Of a DNA stretch of 64,000 nt, positions 56,542 through 64,000 are shown piece by piece. Below the pieces are notes generated by a model. That model worked only from the letters and a program-made list of their open reading frames with translations. It had not been told where the DNA came from and made no database searches. The DNA comes from Limnobacter thiooxidans. Its GTDB lineage: Bacteria > Pseudomonadota > Gammaproteobacteria > Burkholderiales > Burkholderiaceae_B. Each line of letters begins with the position of its first letter. Within the stretch, counting starts at the first letter, position 1. The translations under genes and the position numbers were made by a program. The DNA lies in NCBI RefSeq assembly GCF_036323495.1, contig NZ_AP028947.1, forward strand, positions 1,984,001 through 2,048,000. The letters run 5' to 3'.

Positions 56542-57410
56542 GCCAATTGTTTTTTTCATCACCTACACTGACAAGTGTGAATGTGCATGTAGCACTGCAA
56601 GCGCTTGGACTGCCTACGCTGGGCGTTGACGTTCAGCAGCAACAGGCCCGTGTTCAAATTCCGGAAGGCTTTGTTCTATCCACTGCGAGCATTACGGACA
56701 CACTTCGCCCCTTGAGCAAAAATCACCAGTTTGATTTCGCCATCCTCGAAAATTCATTTCAAGTACAAGCATTCAAGCTGCTGGCCATGGACATGGACAG
56801 CACCCTGATTACGATTGAATGTATCGATGAAATAGCCGACTTTGCCGGCAAGAAAAAAGAAGTGTCCGAAATTACAGAAGCAGCCATGCGAGGAGAAATC
56901 AAGGATTTCTCTGAAAGCCTGAACCGCCGCGTCGCCCTACTGAAAGGCGTACCCGCCAGTTGCCTGAATTCGGTTTTCGAAGAGCGCCTTCGCCTTTCAC
57001 CCGGTGCGGAAGAATTGATTGCTTTTGCAAAAGCCAAGGGCTGGAAAACATTGCTGGTCAGCGGAGGTTTTACTTTCTTCACCGATAAAATGAAAGAGGT
57101 CTTGGGGTTGGATTACACCCGCTCCAACACACTTGAAATTGTAGACGGGCACTTGACTGGTCGCGTGTTGGGCACCATTGTGGATGCCGACGTCAAGCGC
57201 GAAACAGTGCTGGAAACCTGCGATATGCTGGGCTGCGATTCATCGCAAGCCATTGTTGTGGGTGATGGCTCCAATGACCTGAAAATGATGGAAATTGCCG
57301 GAGCCAGTGTGGCATTTCGTGCCAAGCCGGTGGTGCAGGAAAAAACTGATTTCTGCATCAACCAAGGTGGACTGGACAGCATTTGCAAGTGGTTTGAAGC
57401 GAACGCTTAA
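56538..57410 (+). CDS. serB: Phosphoserine phosphatase
   Basis: 290 residues. SerB makes serine from phosphoserine, the last step of that pathway. The HAD motif I is AMDMDSTLI with both Asp residues, motif II is VSGGFTFFTDK, and motif III-IV is VVGDGSNDLKMM. An N-terminal regulatory-like region of about 80 residues precedes the HAD domain, as in the E. coli form. The dispersed repeat copy B begins 57 bp after the stop. Confidence 0.95.
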   Translation: MSQLFFSSPTLTSVNVHVALQALGLPTLGVDVQQQQARVQIPEGFVLSTASITDTLRPLSKNHQFDFAILENSFQVQAFKLLAMDMDSTLITIECIDEIADFAGKKKEVSEITEAAMRGEIKDFSESLNRRVALLKGVPASCLNSVFEERLRLSPGAEELIAFAKAKGWKTLLVSGGFTFFTDKMKEVLGLDYTRSNTLEIVDGHLTGRVLGTIVDADVKRETVLETCDMLGCDSSQAIVVGDGSNDLKMMEIAGASVAFRAKPVVQEKTDFCINQGGLDSICKWFEANA

Positions 57411-57466
57411 AACGCAAGCTACTTTCTTTGTTTGCTAAGGCGCTTCCTGTTCAGTTTGCACAGGAG

Positions 57467-58018
57467 CATGCCCTACTTCCGCCAGAAAGCCTGTATTTCC
57501 CTTTTTGAAATTCACACTAACTCACCTCGCTCGACAAAAAATATGGCCGAGTCGAGTTGTCGGCTTGCAGCCGAACGTTGCGTGTGAATTCAAAACGGGC
57601 AGGCTTTCTTGAATGGCGGTGCCAGGGCAATGCAGCCTTCGCAAACTTGAAAAGGCTGCGCTTGCGACTTACGACTTACGACTTACGACTTACGACTTAC
57701 GACTTACGACTTGCTGTGGATGTTGTGCGGCTTGCATGCTGCGATGTTGCCTAGGCGATCTGACTTTCACCAGCGCAAGTTCGCAGCTGGTGAGGTGTTC
57801 AATTGCTGCATCATCTCGCCGATTCAGGGCAAGGCTTCCCGGCTGATTCACAGCGAGGGGCGATTGCGCAAGCAATCGATGCGAAGACGCCATTGCGTTT
57901 CGCATTCCCCAAGCAAGAATCAACAAGACGGGAAATCAGCCTTGACCAAGGCGAGATGAGCGGCAGTGAACATCAAACAAGGCATGCGCAACAACGAACG
58001 CCGACCCAAAGGCCGGCG
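57467..58018 (+). repeat. Dispersed 552-bp intergenic repeat, copy B
   Basis: Homologue of 28831-29400 in the same orientation. Arms of the opening inverted repeat are at 57477-57517 and 57582-57619; the loop hairpin here is TCGGCT-TGC-AGCCGA, whose stem differs from copy A yet still pairs. The middle holds a 7-bp tandem array (57665-57712). It fills the gap between the convergent genes serB and bktB and ends 11 bp from the bktB stop. Confidence 0.8.
57665..57712 (+). repeat. Heptamer tandem repeat
   Basis: Six full units of CGACTTA and a partial seventh, without a mismatch. Copy A of the surrounding repeat has only single CGACTT motifs at this place, so the array is a local expansion. Confidence 0.9.
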
Positions 58019-58028
58019 TCAATTCAAA

Positions 58029-59210
58029 TTACATGCGTTCGAAAATCGCCGCAATGCCCTGTCCACCACCAATACACATGGTGACCAATGCATAACGACC
58101 CTGAACACGCTGCAATTCATACAACGCTTTCACTGTAATGATGGCACCAGTTGCACCAATGGGGTGGCCAATTGAAATACCGGAGCCATTGGGATTGACC
58201 TTGGCTGGGTCCATACCCAATTCCTTGGTTACTGCACAAGCCTGCGCAGCAAAGGCTTCGTTGGCTTCAACCACATCCATGTCTTCAATTTTCAGACCGG
58301 CTTTGGCCAAGGCCTTCTTGGTGGCTGACACAGGGCCGATGCCCATAATTGTCGGCTCAACGCCTGTGTTGGCGTAGGCCACCAAACGGGCCATTGGCTT
58401 CATGCCTGCTTTTTCGGCTGCGCCACGTTCCATCAACAGCACAGCACCTGCGCCATCGTTCAAACCAGAAGCATTGCCCGCAGTCACGGTGCCGTCTTTC
58501 TGGAACACGGTTTTCAGCTTGGCCATGCCTTCAACTGTGGCATCACCGCGAACATGTTCATCGGTGTCAAACATCACGGGGCCTTTCTTGCTCTTGATTT
58601 CGATGGGCAGAATCTGCTCTTTGAAATAGCCGTTCGCAATTGCGTTGGCTGCACGTTTGTGGCTTTCAACAGCCAAGGCATCCTGGTCTTCACGGCTTAC
58701 ATTGAATTCCTTGGCCACGTTTTCTGCAGTCACGCCCATGTGAATCACATGGAATGGGTCATGCAGTGCGCCAACCATCATGTCGATGCCTTTCATGTCG
58801 CCCATGCGTGCACCCCAGCGGGCGGCGGGCAAAATGTAGGGGGCACGGCTCATGCTTTCAGCACCGCCACCAATGGCTACATCGGCGTCGCCCAGCATGA
58901 TGCTTTGCGCAGCAGTCACAATGGCTTGCAGGCCAGAACCGCACAGGCGGTTCACGTTCATTGCGGGCGTGGACTTATCCAGACCGCCTTCAATGGCAGC
59001 CACGCGTGACAGGTACATGTCGCGCGGCTCTGAATTCACTACATGGCCAAATACAACATGGCCTACCTGGTCGGCGCTTACACCTGCGCGTGCAACCACT
59101 TCTTTCACAACCATGGCACCCAACTGTGTCGGGCTGAAGTCTTTCAGACTTCCACCAAAGCCACCCACTGCGGTGCGCACACCGGCTACAACTACGACTT
59201 CACGCGTCAT
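58029..59210 (-). CDS. bktB: Beta-ketothiolase BktB
   Basis: 393 residues, highly like Cupriavidus BktB as I remember it (MTREVVVVAGVRTAVGGFGGSLKD, EPRDMYLSRVAAIEGG). It condenses acetyl-CoA with acetyl- or propionyl-CoA and so supplies C4 and C5 units for PHA, or works in reverse in beta-oxidation. Catalytic residues are Cys in LCGSGLQ (near residue 90), His in GHPIGATG and Cys in MCIGGGQG. It lies beside the pha cluster, behind rimO. Confidence 0.93.
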   Translation of the reverse strand: MTREVVVVAGVRTAVGGFGGSLKDFSPTQLGAMVVKEVVARAGVSADQVGHVVFGHVVNSEPRDMYLSRVAAIEGGLDKSTPAMNVNRLCGSGLQAIVTAAQSIMLGDADVAIGGGAESMSRAPYILPAARWGARMGDMKGIDMMVGALHDPFHVIHMGVTAENVAKEFNVSREDQDALAVESHKRAANAIANGYFKEQILPIEIKSKKGPVMFDTDEHVRGDATVEGMAKLKTVFQKDGTVTAGNASGLNDGAGAVLLMERGAAEKAGMKPMARLVAYANTGVEPTIMGIGPVSATKKALAKAGLKIEDMDVVEANEAFAAQACAVTKELGMDPAKVNPNGSGISIGHPIGATGAIITVKALYELQRVQGRYALVTMCIGGGQGIAAIFERM

Positions 59211-59252
59211 TGCTCTATCTCCGTTTTTAATTAGAAAACTTGTACTGAAAAC

Positions 59253-60617
59253 TCAAGGAACAATCTGACCCCACAGGTCATGCTCGTCACAATCGTCGAT
59301 CAACACATTGACAAAATCGCCCGGCTTAGGCTGCTGTGCCGAGTTTTCAGGCATGGGTATGAACACATTGCCGTCAATTTCAGGGGCATCGGCTTTGCTG
59401 CGCGCCACAATGCCCTCATCATCCGTTTCATCCACCAGCACTTGCATGACTTTGCCCAACTTGGCCTCGTTGCGGCTCAGCGAAATCTTTTCCTGCAGTT
59501 CCATCAGGCGTGCACGGCGCTCTTCTTTCACTTCCTCAGGCACCGGGTTGTCCAGTTCATTGGCCTTGGCACCATCCACGGGGGAATAGGCAAACACACC
59601 CACGCGATCCAGTTGCGCTTCTTCAATGAAGTCAAGCAGGTGCTTGAACTCGTCTTCCGTTTCACCTGGGAAGCCGGTGATGAATGTGCTGCGCAATGTG
59701 ATGTCGGGGCAGGCTTCACGCCAGGCACGAATTCGCTCAATGTTGCGCTCGCCGCTGGCCGGGCGCTTCATGCGCTTGAGCACGTCGGGGTGTGAATGCT
59801 GGAATGGAATGTCCAAGTAAGGCAGAATTTTTCCCTCTGCCATCAAGGGCACGACACGATCCACATGCGGATACGGGTACACATAGTGCATACGCACCCA
59901 GATGCCCAACTCACCCAACTCTTCAGCCAATTGCTGAAACTGGGTTTTCACGGGGCGGCCGTTCACAAAGTCGGTGCGGTATTTCAGGTCCACGCCATAG
60001 GCGGAAGTGTCCTGGCTGACTACCAGCAATTCCTTCACACCCGATTTTTTCAGGCTTTCCGCTTCACGAATCACTTCGCCAATTGGACGGGACACCAAAT
60101 CGCCACGCATGCTCGGAATAATGCAGAACGTACAGCGGTGGTTGCAACCTTCAGAAATTTTCAAATAAGCATAGTGCTTGGGCGTCAGTTTGACACCATG
60201 GTCAGGTACCAGATCGATGAATGGATCATGCGGCTTGGGCAGGTGGATGTGAACCGCCTGCATAACTTCTTCCGTGGCATGTGGCCCTGTTACTGCCAAT
60301 ACTTTAGGGTGCAGGCTGGTGATCATGTCTTTGCCTTCGTTGCCATTTTTTGCACCCAGGCAACCGGTCACGATGACCTTGCCATTGGCGTGCATGGCCT
60401 CACCGATTGCGTCCAGGCTTTCCTGAACGGCACTGTCGATAAAACCGCAGGTATTCACCACGATCAGATCAGCACCTTCATAGGAGGCGGAAACGTTGTA
60501 CCCCTCCACCTTCAATTGGGTCAGAATTCGCTCGGAATCCACGAGGGCCTTTGGGCAACCCAAAGAAACAAAGCCCACACTCGGTGGGCGCTTGGCAGAA
60601 AAGGTGTCGTCTTGCAT
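59253..60617 (-). CDS. rimO: Ribosomal protein uS12 methylthiotransferase
   Basis: 454 residues from the ATG at 60617; the frame to 60695 includes bases of phaR. RimO adds a methylthio group to an Asp of ribosomal protein S12 by radical SAM chemistry. The N-terminal domain has three cluster Cys ([26 protein letters not shown]). The radical SAM motif is [10 protein letters not shown]-terminal TRAM domain ends the protein. It sits between bktB and phaR on the same strand. Confidence 0.96.
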   Translation of the reverse strand: MQDDTFSAKRPPSVGFVSLGCPKALVDSERILTQLKVEGYNVSASYEGADLIVVNTCGFIDSAVQESLDAIGEAMHANGKVIVTGCLGAKNGNEGKDMITSLHPKVLAVTGPHATEEVMQAVHIHLPKPHDPFIDLVPDHGVKLTPKHYAYLKISEGCNHRCTFCIIPSMRGDLVSRPIGEVIREAESLKKSGVKELLVVSQDTSAYGVDLKYRTDFVNGRPVKTQFQQLAEELGELGIWVRMHYVYPYPHVDRVVPLMAEGKILPYLDIPFQHSHPDVLKRMKRPASGERNIERIRAWREACPDITLRSTFITGFPGETEDEFKHLLDFIEEAQLDRVGVFAYSPVDGAKANELDNPVPEEVKEERRARLMELQEKISLSRNEAKLGKVMQVLVDETDDEGIVARSKADAPEIDGNVFIPMPENSAQQPKPGDFVNVLIDDCDEHDLWGQIVP

Positions 60618-60627
60618 GTTTAAGGCG

Positions 60628-61245
60628 TTATTTTTTGGTGGGGTCCGGCTTGGCTTTTGAAGCACTAGGCATACCTGGCATTCCGGGCATACCACTCATG
60701 CCGGGAAACTCACCGGGGTTTGGAAATCCAAAGTTTGTGAACATGCTGCGGGTCTGGTTCTGAAACTGATCCTGCATTTGTACAAACATGTTTTTGCTTT
60801 GTTCAATGTAATTGCTCATCATGCTTTGGATGACGGGCGTTTGCACACTCATGAACTGCGACCACAATTCCGGGTTGGCAAACTGGCTGCCGTCGGCCAC
60901 ATTTTTGCCCTGGTCTTGAAAGCTGTTCTGAATGTCCATGAACGCCTGCAAATTCTTTTCCAGAAATGTGCCCATGATGCCTTGCATGGCATTGCCATAA
61001 AACCGGATGATCTGGGACAGCATGGGTGAGGTGAAAATCGGCGCACCTGCAGTTTCTTCTTCCAGAATGATCTGAAGCAGAATACTGCGGGTCAGGTCTT
61101 CACCACTTTTTGCATCCACGACATGAAAGCCTTCGTTCTCAAGCACCAACTGCTTCACATCGCCCAAAGTGATGTAACTGCTGGTCTGGGTGTCGTACAA
61201 GCGTCGGTTTGGGTACTTCTTGATCAGTCGTGTTGCGTCAGCCAT
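60628..61245 (-). CDS. phaR: Polyhydroxyalkanoate synthesis repressor PhaR
   Basis: 205 residues. PhaR binds both DNA and PHA granules and frees phasin gene expression when polymer accumulates. The DNA-binding start is diagnostic: [28 protein letters not shown]. The second PHB-binding domain follows ([30 protein letters not shown]). The C-terminus is rich in Gly, Pro and Met ([14 protein letters not shown]). AAGAGG lies before the ATG. Downstream of phaB, it closes the phaCAB-R order. Confidence 0.96.
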   Translation of the reverse strand: MADATRLIKKYPNRRLYDTQTSSYITLGDVKQLVLENEGFHVVDAKSGEDLTRSILLQIILEEETAGAPIFTSPMLSQIIRFYGNAMQGIMGTFLEKNLQAFMDIQNSFQDQGKNVADGSQFANPELWSQFMSVQTPVIQSMMSNYIEQSKNMFVQMQDQFQNQTRSMFTNFGFPNPGEFPGMSGMPGMPGMPSASKAKPDPTKK

Positions 61246-61365
61246 GCCTCTTATCTCTTTTTTGTGGTGTTATACGCCGCCGCACCTGCGTGGGTGAACG
61301 GTCTGGTTCCAAGCCGCCAGATGTGCAAAACAATCTTGCACAAACAAGCACTTACAAAAAACAAA

Positions 61366-61394
61366 GCACTGCACGCTTTTTCAACGTGCAGTGC
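61366..61394 (-). terminator. Terminator after phaB
   Basis: A perfect 10-bp stem GCACTGCACG/CGTGCAGTGC; on the minus strand it is followed by TTTGTTTTTTG. It lies about 50 bp past the phaB stop, so phaR probably has its own promoter. Confidence 0.85.
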
Positions 61395-61443
61395 AACATC
61401 ATACCGCCTTTTTGGCATCTGTTTGCCAAAAATGCAGTAGTGA

Positions 61444-62196
61444 TTAACCCATGTGCAAACCACCATTCAAGGAAAAGTCTGCGCCTGTGGAAAAACCGGA
61501 GTCCTCTGAGGCCAACCAGGCACAAATTGAGGCGATTTCTTCAGGAGTTCCCAAACGCTTGACTGGAATGGTGTTCACAATTTTTTCCAGTACGTCTGGA
61601 CGAATTGCGCGAACCATATCGGTGCCAATGTAACCGGGAGAAACCGTATTCACGGTGACACCCTTGGAGGCCACTTCCTGCGCCAGCGCCATGGTAAAAC
61701 CACGCAAACCTGCTTTGGCCGTGGAGTAGTTGGTCTGACCAAACTGCCCTTTCTGGCCGTTCACGGAGGAAATGTTGATGATACGACCAAAGCCTTGTTC
61801 AACCATGCCACCGATCACCTGCTTGGTGACATTGAACAAAGAGTTCAGGTTGGTATCGATCACAGCAGACCAATCGTCACGGCTCATTTTTACAAAGGTG
61901 CCGTCGCGGGTAATGCCCGCATTGTTGACAAGAATTGATACGGTACCGTGTTCCGCGCGCACTTTCTCAAATGCAGTCACGGTGCTATCCCAGTCGGCCA
62001 CATTGCCTTCGCTGGCATACACTTCGTAACCGGCACTGCGCATTTCGCCCAGCCATTTTTCCTTGCGTGGAGAATTGGGGCCGCAACCGGCAATTACCCG
62101 ATATCCTGACTCGCACAGCTTCTTGCAAATGGCCGTTCCAATACCACCCATACCGCCGGTTACATAGGCCACTTTGGGCTCATTTGTTTCACTCAT
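61444..62196 (-). CDS. phaB: Acetoacetyl-CoA reductase
   Basis: 250 residues of the short-chain dehydrogenase family. PhaB reduces acetoacetyl-CoA to (R)-3-hydroxybutyryl-CoA with NADPH. The cofactor loop is VTGGMGGIG, followed by NNAG. The catalytic Ser is in NISSVNG, and Tyr and Lys in NYSTAKAG. The C-terminus GADFSLNGGLHMG is typical of PhaB. It is the third gene of the phaC-A-B set. Confidence 0.96.
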   Translation of the reverse strand: MSETNEPKVAYVTGGMGGIGTAICKKLCESGYRVIAGCGPNSPRKEKWLGEMRSAGYEVYASEGNVADWDSTVTAFEKVRAEHGTVSILVNNAGITRDGTFVKMSRDDWSAVIDTNLNSLFNVTKQVIGGMVEQGFGRIINISSVNGQKGQFGQTNYSTAKAGLRGFTMALAQEVASKGVTVNTVSPGYIGTDMVRAIRPDVLEKIVNTIPVKRLGTPEEIASICAWLASEDSGFSTGADFSLNGGLHMG

Positions 62197-62252
62197 GATT
62201 CACATCCCTTCTCTAATTATTTGATTTGTATTAAACGCACTACAGGCAATGC

Positions 62253-63431
62253 TTAGCGAGACACGGCCAACGCCACACCCATGCCACCGCCGATACACAG
62301 CGAAGCCAAACCTTTCTTGGCATCGCGCTTGTTCATTTCATGAATCAGGCTGACCAGCACCCGACAACCTGACGCACCAATCGGATGTCCCAAAGCAATT
62401 GCGCCACCGTTCACGTTGATCTTCGACGTGTCCCAACCCATTTCCTTGTTGACCGCGCAAGCCTGCGCTGCAAAAGCTTCGTTGATTTCCATCAAATCCA
62501 GCTCAGACGCAGACCAGCCTGCCTTTTCAAGGCACTTTTTGGAAGCAGGCACCGGACCCATACCCATAATCGTTGGGTCCAGACCCGCGCTGGCATAGGC
62601 CTGAATTTTGGCCAACACTGGCAAGCCCAGTTCCTTGGCCTTCGCTGCGCTCATCAACATCACCGCTGCCGCACCATCATTCAAGCCGGATGCATTGGCT
62701 GCAGTCACACTGCCGTCTTTCTTGAAAGCGGGCTTCAAGGCAGTCATATTGTCCAGTGTCGCACCAAGACGAGGAAACTCGTCGGTGTCGAATACCAAAG
62801 GGTCGCCTTTGCGTTGGGGGATACTCAGGGGGAAAATCTCGTCCTTGAACTTACCCGCATTGATAGCCGCCTCAGCCTTGTTCTGGCTTTTCACGGCGAA
62901 CTCGTCCTGCTCTGCACGGTTAATGCTGTATTTCTCCGCCACGTTTTCAGCAGTAATGCCCATGTGGTACTGGTTATATACATCCCACAGACCATCCACA
63001 ATCATGCTGTCAACCAGCTTGGCATCACCCATACGGAAACCATCGCGGCTGCCCATCATCACGTGAGGTGCGGCACTCATGTTTTCCTGTCCACCGGCAA
63101 TCACGATTTCTGCATCACCGCAGGCAATGGCCTGCGCGCCCAGCATCACCGCCTTGAGACCCGAGCCACACACCTTGTTGATGGTCATCGCCGGTACCGT
63201 GTTGGGCAAACCTGCCTTGATGACGGATTGACGTGCAGGGTTCTGGCCCGAACCTGCTGTCAACACCTGCCCCAATATCACCTCGGAAATTTGTTCGCCT
63301 TTCACGCCTGTTTTTTCAAGCAGGCCCTTGATGACATGCGCACCCAAATCAGGGGCTGAAATTTTTGCGAGTGCCCCGCCAAACTTGCCCAATGCCGTGC
63401 GGCCTGCTGCAACAATAACAACTTCAGTCAT
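62253..63431 (-). CDS. phaA: Acetyl-CoA acetyltransferase (beta-ketothiolase)
   Basis: 392 residues. PhaA condenses two acetyl-CoA to acetoacetyl-CoA, the first step of polyhydroxybutyrate synthesis. The active-site Cys is in [10 protein letters not shown], His in GHPIGASG and the second Cys in LCIGGGMG. It starts 21 bp after phaC and stops 56 bp before phaB, so the three genes look like one transcript. BktB at 58-59.2 kb is a second, related thiolase. Confidence 0.95.
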   Translation of the reverse strand: MTEVVIVAAGRTALGKFGGALAKISAPDLGAHVIKGLLEKTGVKGEQISEVILGQVLTAGSGQNPARQSVIKAGLPNTVPAMTINKVCGSGLKAVMLGAQAIACGDAEIVIAGGQENMSAAPHVMMGSRDGFRMGDAKLVDSMIVDGLWDVYNQYHMGITAENVAEKYSINRAEQDEFAVKSQNKAEAAINAGKFKDEIFPLSIPQRKGDPLVFDTDEFPRLGATLDNMTALKPAFKKDGSVTAANASGLNDGAAAVMLMSAAKAKELGLPVLAKIQAYASAGLDPTIMGMGPVPASKKCLEKAGWSASELDLMEINEAFAAQACAVNKEMGWDTSKINVNGGAIALGHPIGASGCRVLVSLIHEMNKRDAKKGLASLCIGGGMGVALAVSR

Positions 63432-63452
63432 GTCTACTCTCCTTTTGGTATT

Positions 63453-64000
63453 TTACGAAGCACGCTGTTTGACGTAACGTCCAGGCGCGGGCTCAATCGA
63501 TTTGTATTTTGCGTTGCCTGGCTTTGCAGGGGCCTTGACTTCGCCTCCTTTCATAGGCTCTAACCACTGCGCCCAATCGTTCCACCAGCTTCCCGGCACT
63601 TCCTTTGCTTCTTTGAACCATTGCTCGGGCGTGTCGGGAATTTCACCCTCACACACCCAGTAATTGCGTTTATTTTTGTTGGCCGGGTTGATCACACCCG
63701 CGATGTGCCCGCTGGCACCCAACACAAAACGCACATCACCACTAACCAGGTGGCTTGTCTGAAAGGCACTGACCCACGGCACAATGTGGTCTTCGCGAGT
63801 GGCCAGGACATACACCGGTACATCAATCAAACTCAAGTCCACAGGCAAGTCACACACCACTGCTTTGCCAGGTTGACACAACTTGTTTTCCAGATAGGTG
63901 TTACGCAAATACCATGCGAACATGGGGCCAGGCAAATTGGTGCTGTCGCTGTTCCAGTAAAGCAGGTCAAAAACCGGTGGCTTTTCGCCTTTCAGGTAAT
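63453..64000 (-). CDS. phaC: Class I poly(3-hydroxyalkanoate) synthase, 5' end outside the window
   Basis: The last 181 or so residues of PhaC, with the frame open to the window edge (PPVFDLLYWNSDSTNLPGPM). PhaC polymerises (R)-3-hydroxyacyl-CoA on the granule surface. The catalytic Asp is in REDHIVPW and His in GASGHIAGVINP; the active-site Cys lies outside the window. The ending PGRYVKQ is typical of class I enzymes. It heads the phaC-phaA-phaB set. Confidence 0.96.
   Translation of the reverse strand, partial: YLKGEKPPVFDLLYWNSDSTNLPGPMFAWYLRNTYLENKLCQPGKAVVCDLPVDLSLIDVPVYVLATREDHIVPWVSAFQTSHLVSGDVRFVLGASGHIAGVINPANKNKRNYWVCEGEIPDTPEQWFKEAKEVPGSWWNDWAQWLEPMKGGEVKAPAKPGNAKYKSIEPAPGRYVKQRAS

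Noticed and set aside
57665..57712. Heptamer array considered as a CRISPR array
   Set aside because: Units are 7 bp with no spacers, so it is a simple tandem repeat.
62385..63359. A 324-codon frame antisense to phaA
   Set aside because: It is rich in His, Cys and Arg, as expected for a shadow frame, and phaA is certain.

Overview
The window looks like chromosomal DNA of a Burkholderiales betaproteobacterium. The evidence is a phaC-phaA-phaB-phaR polyhydroxyalkanoate (PHA) cluster with a BktB-type thiolase, the order tig-clpP-clpX-lon-hupB, the order ispD-ispF-tsaB-rimI-udg, and a moderate base composition. My best guess at genus is Limnobacter or a close relative; this is inference from recall, not a search. 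Most of the window is ordinary housekeeping sequence. The accessory region is the first 12 kb.

Layout. 1-921: 3' part of a class V aminotransferase. 1061-11978: an eight-gene minus-strand operon in which most neighbouring genes overlap by about 4 bp. In transcription order it encodes an ABC-ATPase-like fragment without Walker A, an MCE (MlaD-like) protein, a lipoprotein, a CHASE2 protein with a degenerate cyclase domain, a secreted FecR-like protein, a small membrane protein, an exported WD40-caspase protein and an exported SH3-caspase protein. It lies next to tRNA-Ser and is bracketed by direct repeats. 12.6-17.3 kb: DUF3422 protein, pgsA, uvrC and a family 5 uracil-DNA glycosylase. 17.4-21.6 kb: a TetR regulator divergent from a GH31 lipoprotein, then a patatin-like phospholipase. 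21.6-28.8 kb: purL, nnr, a YbbA-like ABC ATPase and tesA.

29.5-39.6 kb: ppiD, an ArsO-like monooxygenase, tRNA-Asp, tRNA-Val, hupB, lon, clpX, clpP, tig and tRNA-Leu, which together form a protein quality-control block. 39.7-51.9 kb: a squalene/phytoene synthase-like protein, an RND pump (permease and adaptor), radA, alr, lplT, a family 4 UDG, rimI, tsaB, ispF and ispD. 52.0-57.4 kb: mfd, a Sel1-repeat protein and serB. 58.0-64.0 kb: bktB, rimO, phaR, phaB, phaA and the 3' part of phaC, which supply and polymerise hydroxyacyl-CoA for PHA storage.

Most unusual points: (1) the caspase/CHASE2/MCE operon, a candidate undescribed envelope system with two exported caspase-fold proteins, one carrying a canonical EF-hand loop; (2) two copies of a 550-570 bp non-coding, hairpin-rich repeat, each between convergent genes in the same orientation (28831-29400 and 57467-58018); (3) direct repeats at both ends of the caspase operon, one of them touching the 3' end of tRNA-Ser. 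No transposase, integrase, rRNA or CRISPR array was seen.
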